Part shown: in pieces, positions 1 through 5,309 of the stretch
Layout of the letters: each line of letters starts with the position of its first letter
Numbering within the stretch: the stretch's first letter is position 1
Source: Opitutia bacterium
GTDB lineage: Bacteria > Verrucomicrobiota > Verrucomicrobiae > Opitutales > UBA953
Direction of reading: 5' to 3'
Assembly (NCBI GenBank): GCA_947488485.1
Contig: CANKZO010000168.1
Span: 1-5,309 of the forward strand
Length of the DNA stretch: 5,309 bases
The notes under the pieces: generated by a model
Told to the model about the DNA's origin: nothing
The model's input: the letters and a program-made list of their open reading frames with translations, nothing else
Database searches by the model: none
Program-made: the position numbers and the translations under genes

Positions 1-299
1 GCGCCGAGTCCGAAACAGGCGACGGCGAGGAAGGCGAGCAGCTGGACCGAGATCAGGCCGGCGCGTGAGGGCGGGGCGGAGACGTGGGAGCGTTCGCCGG
101 TCAGCAGCGCCCGCAGTTCGTCCCAGCGGTCCCAGAGCACGTAAGCCGAGAAGAAGGGCACGAGGTAACCGAAGCCGTAATCATCCTTGGTGCTCCAGAT
201 GGCCCACTGATCCCAGGTCGCGAAGGCAGCCATGCCGACCAGCAGCAGGCCGAGCCCGCGCGTCGTTCCGTCGAGCTTCGACTGGGCGTCCGCGGACAT
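1..299 (-). CDS. Exosortase/archaeosortase-family membrane protein, N-terminal part (runs off the left edge)
   Basis: Only the first 99 residues are in the window; the frame is open to the left edge. The ATG at 299-297 overlaps the stop of the preceding ATPase gene by one base (TGATG). Translation shows a short polar N-terminus, a hydrophobic stretch at about residues 15-28, a second at about 43-56 and a third at about 81-98. Between the first two lies a Trp-rich loop followed by DDYGFGYLVPFFSAYVLW (39-56). This resembles the N-terminal exosortase pattern of Asp-Tyr-x-x-Gly-x-Leu-Val-Pro, then Tyr-x-Leu-Trp followed by charged residues. Exosortases are multi-spanning inner-membrane cysteine transpeptidases that process PEP-CTERM-like sorting tails on exported proteins. 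Their catalytic Cys, Arg and His lie further downstream, outside this window, so activity cannot be judged. No clear Shine-Dalgarno precedes the start, so translation may be coupled to the upstream gene. Another polytopic membrane protein remains possible. Confidence 0.68.
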   Translation of the reverse strand, partial: MSADAQSKLDGTTRGLGLLLVGMAAFATWDQWAIWSTKDDYGFGYLVPFFSAYVLWDRWDELRALLTGERSHVSAPPSRAGLISVQLLAFLAVACFGLG

Positions 300-1090
300 C
301 AGAACCGGGGCACCGCGGCCAGCAGCGTCTTCGTGTAGGCTTCCTGGGGGTCGCCGAGGATCTGCGCAGGGGTGCCTTGCTCGACGATCTTACCTTTGGA
401 CATCACGAGGATGTGGTCGCTGACGTGCTCGACGACGGCGAGGTCGTGGGCGATGAAGAGGTAGGTGAGGCCGAACTGTTCCTGGAGGTCTTGGAGCAGG
501 TTGACGACTTCGGCCTGGACGGAGACGTCGAGGGCCGAGACGGGTTCATCGCAGATGATGAGCTCAGGCTGCACGGCGAGGGCGCGGGCGATGCCGATGC
601 GCTGACGTTGCCCGCCGGAGAATTCATGCGGGTGACGGCGGAGGTGTTCGGCCGGGAGCTGGACGCTGCGCAGGAGCTCGGCGCAACGGGCCTCGCGGTC
701 GGCGCGGGTCATCGCCGGGAAGTGGATCTCGAGCGGCTCGGACAGGATGCTCAGGATGTCCGCCCGAGGGTTGAGCGAGTTATACGGGTCCTGGAAGATC
801 ATCTGGATCTTCTTACGCCACGGGAGAAACGCGGCGTTCGAGAGCGTGCCGATGTCCTGGCCTTGGTAGCGGATGCTGCCCGCGGTGAGCGGCGCGAGCT
901 TCACGATGGCGCGGCCGGTCGTGGTCTTGCCCGAGCCGGATTCGCCGACGAGTCCGACCGTCTTGCCCTTGGGGACGACGAAGGAGATATCATCCACGGC
1001 TTTCTTCGGCGCGGCTTTCTGGAAGAACCAGGCGGCGCGCCCGGGGTAGTGGACGGAGAGTCCGCTGATTTCGAGGAGGTTGTCGCTCAT
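299..1090 (-). CDS. Peptide-type ABC transporter ATP-binding protein, OppF/DppF-like (equivalent to the C-terminal half of YejF)
   Basis: This 263-residue cytoplasmic ATPase is one of the two nucleotide-binding domains that power the importer encoded here. All ABC signatures are present: Walker A GESGSGKT (49-56), Q-loop Gln100 in FQDPYNSLNP, signature FSGGQRQR (157-164), Walker B LIICDEP with D-loop SALD (177-188), and switch His215 in IAHD. The DPYNSLNPR sequence after the Q-loop is characteristic of the OppF/DppF branch. The tail ends at AYTKTLLAAVPRF, a minimal version of the oligopeptide-transporter C-terminal region, making it shorter than free-standing OppF (about 330 residues) but close to half of YejF. 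The frame extends upstream to 1243, but those 51 residues are Pro/His/Arg-rich shadow of the OppD gene. The ATG at 1090 fits the family N-terminus (LLEISGLSVHY), forms an ATGA overlap with the gene before it and has a weak AAGG 7 bases upstream. Confidence 0.95.
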   Translation of the reverse strand: MSDNLLEISGLSVHYPGRAAWFFQKAAPKKAVDDISFVVPKGKTVGLVGESGSGKTTTGRAIVKLAPLTAGSIRYQGQDIGTLSNAAFLPWRKKIQMIFQDPYNSLNPRADILSILSEPLEIHFPAMTRADREARCAELLRSVQLPAEHLRRHPHEFSGGQRQRIGIARALAVQPELIICDEPVSALDVSVQAEVVNLLQDLQEQFGLTYLFIAHDLAVVEHVSDHILVMSKGKIVEQGTPAQILGDPQEAYTKTLLAAVPRF

Positions 1091-1932
1091 CGGGAGACCT
1101 TGAGTTCCTCGGAGAGGGTGGTGAGTCGGCGACGGCGCTGGCCGAGCCGCGGGATGCAGGCGATCAGCGCCTTGGTATAGGGGTGGGTCTGCGTGCTCAT
1201 GACCTGAGCGACCGGGCCGCTCTCGACGATGCGTCCTTTCCACATCACCTGCACCTTGTCGGCGAAGTTCGCGATGATGCCGAAGTTGTGCGTGATGAGG
1301 ATGATGCTCATGCCGCGTTCACGACGCAGGCGGGCGAGCAGGTCCATGATCTCCTTCTGGATGGTCACGTCGAGCGCGGTGGTCGGTTCGTCGGCGACGA
1401 GGATCTTCGGGTCGCAGGCGAGGGCCATGGCGATCATCGCGCGCTGCTGCATGCCGCCGGAAAGCTCGTGGGGATATTGGTCCGCGACGCGGGCGGGGTC
1501 GTTGATGTGGACTTCCGTGAGGGCGCGGATGACTTCGGCGCGGACATCCTTGATTTCCGGGCGATGCAGGGAGATGGCCTCGCCGATCTGGAAGCCGATC
1601 GTGTAGACGGGATTCAGGGAGCTACCGGGTTCCTGGAAGATATAGGCGATCGAGCCGCCGCGGACTTTGGCCAATTGGTTCTCAGGCAGGGTGAGGAGCT
1701 CGACGCCCTGCAGGCGCACGGAGCCCCCAAGGACGCAGCCGGGGGCGGGAGGGAGAAGGCGCGTGAGGGCCAGGGCGGTGACGGATTTGCCGGAGCCGGA
1801 TTCGCCGACGACCGCCAGCACCTCGCCGGCCGCCAGCTCGTAGCTCACCCCTTGGGCGGCGACGGTCTCGCGGTCACCGTTGTGGAAGGTGACGCTGAGG
1901 TCCTGGACTTTCAGGAGAGGCTCGGCGGACAT
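1087..1932 (-). CDS. Peptide-type ABC transporter ATP-binding protein, OppD/DppD-like (equivalent to the N-terminal half of YejF)
   Basis: This 281-residue ATPase is the partner nucleotide-binding domain of the importer. Visible motifs are Walker A GESGSGKS (43-50), Q-loop Gln100 in FQEPGSSLNP, signature LSGGMQQR (157-164), Walker B ILVADEP with D-loop TALD (177-188), and switch His215 in THN. The Asn after the switch His, where most OppD proteins have Asp, also occurs in the N-terminal half of E. coli YejF as I recall it, and supports a Yej origin. The C-terminal region has HPYTKALIACIPRL, the oligopeptide-transporter signature, then an Arg4 run and a short tail. It is about 40-50 residues shorter than typical OppD. 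It has only three Cys (66, 173, 259), so the C-terminal four-Cys iron-sulfur site of some OppD/DppD proteins is absent. The ATG at 1932 is the only plausible start, with no nearby GTG or TTG in frame, yet it has no Shine-Dalgarno. The stop overlaps the next gene (ATGA). Confidence 0.95.
   Translation of the reverse strand: MSAEPLLKVQDLSVTFHNGDRETVAAQGVSYELAAGEVLAVVGESGSGKSVTALALTRLLPPAPGCVLGGSVRLQGVELLTLPENQLAKVRGGSIAYIFQEPGSSLNPVYTIGFQIGEAISLHRPEIKDVRAEVIRALTEVHINDPARVADQYPHELSGGMQQRAMIAMALACDPKILVADEPTTALDVTIQKEIMDLLARLRRERGMSIILITHNFGIIANFADKVQVMWKGRIVESGPVAQVMSTQTHPYTKALIACIPRLGQRRRRLTTLSEELKVSR
1091..1110 (-). promoter_or_regulatory. Weak ribosome binding site for the OppF-like gene
   Basis: On the minus strand the 20 bases before the ATG at 1090 contain GAGGAA (1110-1105) and AAGG (1101-1098). 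The AAGG sits 7 bases from the start, a normal Shine-Dalgarno spacing, and supports 1090 over the upstream in-frame ATG at 1243. It lies inside the end of the OppD-like gene, so reinitiation at the ATGA overlap would also explain translation. Confidence 0.4.
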
Positions 1933-1981
1933 GGCGCGGAGGTTAGGTCGGGGGCGGAGGGAGGGGAAGGAAGAACGGCGG
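1933..1981 (-). other. Pyrimidine-rich intergenic spacer between the YejA-type gene and the ATPase genes
   Basis: This 49-base spacer is the only non-coding gap in the window. In the transcript sense it has 30 C, 10 T, 6 G and 3 A, including an uninterrupted 20-base pyrimidine run at 1975-1956. It contains no purine-rich Shine-Dalgarno for the downstream ATG at 1932, and no inverted repeat followed by a T-run that would mark an intrinsic terminator. A C-rich, G-poor transcript segment could be part of a Rho-loading site or an S1-type pyrimidine initiation region; both are inference. No -35/-10 promoter pair is evident. Confidence 0.4.
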
Positions 1982-3865
1982 TCATTCGGTGCGCCAGCGA
2001 TCCTCGATCACGGTCTTCGGCGCCCCGCGCGTCTTGCCGTCGCGGAAATCCTTGAGGTCGGTCTCGCGTTGGGCGGGGTCGAGCCAGAAGAGGCCATACT
2101 GGCCGGGGTCCTCGGCGGCGCGGACGTCGAAGCCGGCGGGGAACTTGACCCAGTTCCAGTGCGCGATGCGGTAGCCGGGCACCTTGAAGCCGGGGATGAA
2201 GTCCGCGAGGTCATGGATGCGTCGCTGCATCGCGTGCGAGAGCCGGACCATCTCGGCCTCTTCGGTCGCCAGGCGGAAACGGTCGATGAGGCCGTCGAGT
2301 TCCCGGTCGTCGACACCTGTGATATTGTTCGTCTGGCGTTTCGGCACCTTACGTCCGTCGGCCAGGACTTCGATCGCGTTCTCGGAGTGATGCGACTCCC
2401 AGAGCGCCGGAATCCGGCTGGAGACCGACCAGGCCCAGAAGACGATATCGTGGTTCTTCTCCATGACCTTGCGATACATCGTCGTGTGCTCGAGCGTCTC
2501 CGGACGCAGTTCGACGCCGCAGCGGCGGGCGGACTCGACCAGTGTCGCGAGGTATTTGCGGCGGTCGGAGGTGTCGAAGGTGAGGCGGAAGGAAAGTCGC
2601 TCGCCGGCGGCGTTGCGCAGGATGCCGTCGTCGCCGGCCATGGTGAAGCCGGCCTTGGCGAACGCGGCGCGGGCCAGCTCAGGCGAATAGCGGCGGGCGC
2701 GGAGCGAGGGGTCGGTAAACTTGCCCAGGCCTTCGCTGAACTGCTGCAGGCGCTCGTAGTCGCCGCGGTAGAAGCCGTCGATCACGCGTTGGAAGTCCGT
2801 GGCGTGGTGCAGGCCGACGCGCACGTTGACGTCCGCGAGCAGCGGCCGCTGGGTGTTGATATACAGCCCGTAGGGCGGGCGGGGGATGTCGTTGAAGAAC
2901 TGCGCCTTGGTGAGGTAACCGTTCTGGTAGGCCTTCTTCTCGTTGGTGCCATACCAATAGCGGGGCATCATGATCGGCATGAAGTCGATCTCGCCGGCGA
3001 GCATGGACGAATACGCGCTGTCGAGGTCGCGGATGACACCGTACTGGATGGCGTCGGGGTTGTAGCGATGGCGGTAGTATTTCCGACGATCGCCCCACCA
3101 GTCCGTCACGCGGGTGAGCGTGATGGACTTCTCTCGCTGGAAGCCGTCGGGCTTCACGTAATAAGGGCCGGTGGTCGGATGGAAGCGGTCGTTGAAGGCC
3201 TTCTCGTAGTTGGGCCCGAAGTCCTTGAAGAACTGGCGGGGCGTCGGTCGCAGGCCGCCGAGAAGTTCGAGCTGATAGGGGCGCTTACGCGGGGCTTTCA
3301 CCGCCAGCGTATGGTCGTCGTATTTCGTGACGCCGCCCCACTCGCGGGTGTAGTGGTCGGCATACCAGTCCGCTTTGGCCCAGGGGGAGCGGTGGAAGTA
3401 GAAGGTGTAGAAGTAATCGTCGACCGTGACCGGCTGGCCGTCGGTGAACTTCGCGTTCGGATCCAGGCGGAAATAGGCCGTCATGCCGTCGGCGGACATC
3501 GCCCAGCTGGTCGCGAGGGCGGGGATGATCTCATCGGTGTCCGGGTGCCCGGCGAGCAGTCCGAAGTCGTTGTTGTCGTAAAGTTCGCCGCGGAAGCCGT
3601 TGTTCGCGTTAGGGCCGACGCGCCGCAGCGTCGGCGGAGTAGAGGTCGTGAACTGTCGGAGCACGCCGCCGCGGACCGCGCGGGGGTCGGCGAATTCCGG
3701 TTGCGCTGACCCGTCCTGCCAGACGAGGTCCTTGGGCAGGTCGGCCGGCTTGGCGAAGCGGAAGAAATCCGGGTGCTCGGCGTAGAAGGCCGCGGCCTTG
3801 GGGTCCTGGTAAGTCTCGGCGCGGACGGACCCGACGAGACAAAGGAGAGCGAGGAAGAATCTCAT
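1982..3865 (-). CDS. yejA: YejA-type periplasmic extracellular solute-binding protein (peptide importer, SBP_bac_5 family)
   Basis: This 627-residue protein is the ligand-capturing subunit, close in length to E. coli YejA (about 600). The N-terminus MRFFLALLCLVGSVRA is a very short Sec signal with a probable cleavage after Ala16 (V-R-A). Cys9 is not in a good lipobox, so a soluble periplasmic protein is more likely than a lipoprotein. Family landmarks, in order, are RGGVLRQF (65-72), the SBP_bac_5 block YFRLDPNAKFTDGQPVTVDD (131-150), TGPYYV (232-237), LTRVTDWWGDR (250-260) and INTQRPLLADVNVR (336-349) leading into DGFYRG. All match the YejA layout. The frame extends upstream to 3973, but those 36 residues are shadow of the permease gene and would bury the signal peptide. 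The ATG at 3865 forms an ATGA overlap with the permease stop. The sequence just before it (AACAACG) has no Shine-Dalgarno, so translational coupling is likely. The ligand, probably peptides or a peptide-like compound, is not determinable here. Confidence 0.93.
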   Translation of the reverse strand: MRFFLALLCLVGSVRAETYQDPKAAAFYAEHPDFFRFAKPADLPKDLVWQDGSAQPEFADPRAVRGGVLRQFTTSTPPTLRRVGPNANNGFRGELYDNNDFGLLAGHPDTDEIIPALATSWAMSADGMTAYFRLDPNAKFTDGQPVTVDDYFYTFYFHRSPWAKADWYADHYTREWGGVTKYDDHTLAVKAPRKRPYQLELLGGLRPTPRQFFKDFGPNYEKAFNDRFHPTTGPYYVKPDGFQREKSITLTRVTDWWGDRRKYYRHRYNPDAIQYGVIRDLDSAYSSMLAGEIDFMPIMMPRYWYGTNEKKAYQNGYLTKAQFFNDIPRPPYGLYINTQRPLLADVNVRVGLHHATDFQRVIDGFYRGDYERLQQFSEGLGKFTDPSLRARRYSPELARAAFAKAGFTMAGDDGILRNAAGERLSFRLTFDTSDRRKYLATLVESARRCGVELRPETLEHTTMYRKVMEKNHDIVFWAWSVSSRIPALWESHHSENAIEVLADGRKVPKRQTNNITGVDDRELDGLIDRFRLATEEAEMVRLSHAMQRRIHDLADFIPGFKVPGYRIAHWNWVKFPAGFDVRAAEDPGQYGLFWLDPAQRETDLKDFRDGKTRGAPKTVIEDRWRTE

Positions 3866-5154
3866 CGTTGTTGGCGGCGGAGGTCGAAGGCGTCCTGTAA
3901 CGCTTCGCCGATGGAGTTGATCATGACCATGGTGCCGACGAGGCAGCCAAGGGTCGGGCCGAGGATCCACCACGCATGCCAGTTCTCTTTGGCTTGGTGG
4001 AGGAGGTCGCCCCAGGAGGGCTCTGTGGGCGGAAGGCCGAAGCCGAGGTAATCGAGGGCCGAGAGCGAGAAGACCAAGCCGTGCAGGCTGAACGGCAACG
4101 TGGTCAGGATGACGGTCGCGCAGTTAGGCAGGATGTGGCTCCAGATGATGCGGGCATGGCCGGCACCGAGCGCGCGCGAGGCGGTCACGAAATCACGCGC
4201 AGAGACTTGGTAGGCCGCGGCACGGAGCTGTTGCGCCAGCCCGATCCACGAGAAGGCCACGAGGATCAGGATGAGGATCGCCAGCGAGGGCTCCAGCAGG
4301 CTCGCGAGAAAGATGATGGCGTAGAGGAAGGGAATGTTGGACCAGACTTCCATCACGCGTTGTAAGACGAGGTCGAACCAGCCGCCGAAGTAGCCCATCG
4401 CGGCCCCGAGCGTCAGTCCGACGCCGTAGACGCAAGGCAGGAAGATGACGGCGGCGAGGAGCAGCATGCGGAAGCCGCCGAAGAGCCGCGCGACGATGTC
4501 GTGGCCGGATTCATCGGTGCCGAGCCAGTGGCCGTCCAGTCCGGGCGGGCAGGGCGAAGGAATCAGCGTACGCAGGCCGGCGCCGGGCGCCCAGTCGGTC
4601 CGGTCCGTGGCGGGTATGCGGCGCACAAGCTCGCCGTTCGCGAATTTGGCCCGCGCGTTCGTCGCGCCATCGGCGAGGAGGCGGGCGTCGCCTTCAGGTC
4701 GTCCGTTGATGATCGTCCAGACCTGCCGGCGGGTACCGTCGGCGTTCAGGGAGAAGATGCGTCCTTCGGCAATCAGGCCGCGCGGATCCTGCCAGCGACC
4801 TTGGTCATCGCGCGAGACGGCGGGCATGACTTCACAGACCTCGTCCGGCGCGAAAGGCACCGGCGGCATGACGAGCCAGCCGCGTCCGTCGCGCTTCAGT
4901 TCCTCGGCGAGGAGGCGATAGTTGGGCTCGCCTTCGATCTTCAGGCCGAGTTCCCGGCCAGAGATATACCCGGCGAAGACCGGGAAGCGCGTGACGCCGT
5001 CGACCTGGAGGATCAGCGGGCGGTGGCCGACGAGCAGCGGGCCGAGTAAGGCGAGGACCGACAGGGCCAGCAGCGAGAGCAAGGACCACCAGCCGGCGCG
5101 ATGCCGACGGAAGCGCGCGAAGCGCTGTAGGGTGATGGGGTCGAGCAGGCTCAT
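3862..5154 (-). CDS. yejE: YejE-type ABC transporter permease with enlarged periplasmic loop
   Basis: This 430-residue inner-membrane permease forms half of the translocation pore. The N-terminal RFARFRRHRAGWWSLL (11-26) with the first membrane segment (about 21-43) is typical of YejE/OppC N-terminal domains. After a long extracytoplasmic region comes HWLGTDESGHDIVARL (209-224), the OppC/DppC hallmark. Further membrane segments lie at about 228-252, 272-288, 290-308, 345-372 and 394-416. The cytoplasmic coupling (EAA) loop is SRALGAGHARIIWSHILPN (326-344), and LDYLGFGLPP (367-376) is a strongly conserved late motif. E. coli YejE is about 340 residues. The excess of about 90 residues maps to the loop at roughly 108-201, which is hydrophilic and flanked by Cys107 and Cys202. 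The ATG at 5154 overlaps the YejB stop (ATGA) and gives the expected family N-terminus; no clear Shine-Dalgarno precedes it. Confidence 0.95.
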   Translation of the reverse strand: MSLLDPITLQRFARFRRHRAGWWSLLSLLALSVLALLGPLLVGHRPLILQVDGVTRFPVFAGYISGRELGLKIEGEPNYRLLAEELKRDGRGWLVMPPVPFAPDEVCEVMPAVSRDDQGRWQDPRGLIAEGRIFSLNADGTRRQVWTIINGRPEGDARLLADGATNARAKFANGELVRRIPATDRTDWAPGAGLRTLIPSPCPPGLDGHWLGTDESGHDIVARLFGGFRMLLLAAVIFLPCVYGVGLTLGAAMGYFGGWFDLVLQRVMEVWSNIPFLYAIIFLASLLEPSLAILILILVAFSWIGLAQQLRAAAYQVSARDFVTASRALGAGHARIIWSHILPNCATVILTTLPFSLHGLVFSLSALDYLGFGLPPTEPSWGDLLHQAKENWHAWWILGPTLGCLVGTMVMINSIGEALQDAFDLRRQQR

Positions 5155-5309
5155 GCGGATTTGTCGAACCGGATGCGCGGGTCGACGGCGGCGACGCAGA
5201 GGTCGGAGACGATGTTGCCGATGAGCATCGCCAGGCTGGAGAGCGTGAGTAGCCCGAGGAAGACGGGGAAGTTGCGGTGCGTGAGGGCGTCGTAACCCAG
5301 CAGGCCGAG
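5151..5309 (-). CDS. yejB: YejB-type ABC transporter permease, C-terminal 52 residues (runs off the right edge)
   Basis: The reading frame enters at the right edge and ends at the TGA at 5153-5151, overlapping the YejE start by four bases. The visible residues read LGLLGYDALTHRNFPVFLG, then a hydrophobic segment, then IVSDLCVAAVDPRIRFDKSA. This is the standard C-terminus of YejB/OppB/DppB permeases: Gly-Leu-Leu-Gly-Tyr, an Arg-(Asn/Asp)-(Phe/Tyr)-Pro-Val block, the last membrane segment, and Ser-Asp-Leu followed by Val-Asp-Pro-Arg-Ile. It is the other pore-forming subunit, partnering YejE. The VDPRI ending followed by only a short tail is closer to YejB than to many OppB proteins. The start, EAA loop and most membrane segments lie outside the window. 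Confidence 0.9.
   Translation of the reverse strand, partial: LGLLGYDALTHRNFPVFLGLLTLSSLAMLIGNIVSDLCVAAVDPRIRFDKSA

Noticed and set aside
65..1180. A 371-codon plus-strand open frame opposite the OppF-like gene and the exosortase-like gene
   Set aside because: Its N-terminal part is Arg/Pro-rich and its body is a reverse-strand echo of the ABC ATPase; no family motif or ribosome site is seen.
1091..1243. Longer N-terminus for the OppF-like ATPase
   Set aside because: The 51 extra residues overlap the OppD-like gene, are Pro/His/Arg-rich and do not resemble an ABC N-terminus; the ATG at 1090 gives the standard start.
1950..1973. Canonical G-quadruplex on the plus strand in the spacer
   Set aside because: Only three runs of three or more G are present, so the strict four-run pattern is not met; at most a two-layer structure is possible.
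1933..1981. Intrinsic terminator or internal promoter in the only intergenic gap
   Set aside because: No GC-rich hairpin followed by a T-run and no -35/-10 pair is visible on the minus strand.
1183..2055. A 290-codon plus-strand open frame opposite the OppD-like gene
   Set aside because: Antisense shadow of a gene with all ABC motifs. The product is low-complexity Asp/Gly/His-rich with no domain, and the frame runs across the spacer into the next gene.
1880..3709. A 609-codon open frame on the plus strand opposite the binding-protein gene
   Set aside because: It lies antisense to a clear YejA-type gene. Its translation is rich in Val/Gly/Ala/Glu/Arg with no recognisable domain, the usual mirror of a GC-rich gene with G/C third positions.
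3866..3973. Longer N-terminus for the binding protein
   Set aside because: It would put 36 Pro/Arg/His-rich residues ahead of an obvious signal peptide and overlap the permease gene by over 100 bases; the ATG at 3865 is better.

Overview
The window is GC-rich bacterial DNA, almost fully coding, with every credible gene on the minus strand. Read right to left, it is one tightly packed run. It starts with the C-terminal end of a YejB-type permease (5309-5151), followed by a YejE-type permease (5154-3862) and a YejA-type periplasmic solute-binding protein (3865-1982). A 49-base pyrimidine-rich spacer comes next, then two ABC ATPases of the OppD/YejF-N and OppF/YejF-C types (1932-1087 and 1090-299). 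The run ends with the N-terminal part of a membrane protein that looks like an exosortase-family protein (299 to the left edge). Three junctions are 4-base ATGA overlaps and one is a 1-base TGATG overlap, so the run is very probably one transcript. Its promoter lies beyond the right edge and its end beyond the left edge.

Together the first five genes form a complete peptide-type importer of the Yej/Opp/Dpp class. A secreted binding protein delivers ligand to two inner-membrane permeases, which are powered by two nucleotide-binding domains. The substrate cannot be read from sequence. Characterised Yej systems import peptides, peptide-like compounds such as microcin C, and in some bacteria cell-wall peptide fragments. 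Departures from the E. coli yejABEF layout are that the binding protein follows the permeases, the YejF ATPase is two overlapping genes, and YejE carries an extra extracytoplasmic segment of about 90 residues flanked by two cysteines.

The source is a Gram-negative (diderm) bacterium, judging by the periplasmic YejA-type protein and the exosortase-like gene. Exosortases with this type of N-terminal motif, high GC and a general lack of Shine-Dalgarno sequences would suit Verrucomicrobiota (for example Opitutae). That taxonomic guess rests on impression, not on a marker gene. I saw no RNA genes, mobile elements, CRISPR arrays or long repeats. This is mainly an ordinary transporter operon with a few structural oddities, and I see no convincing evidence of a wholly new system.
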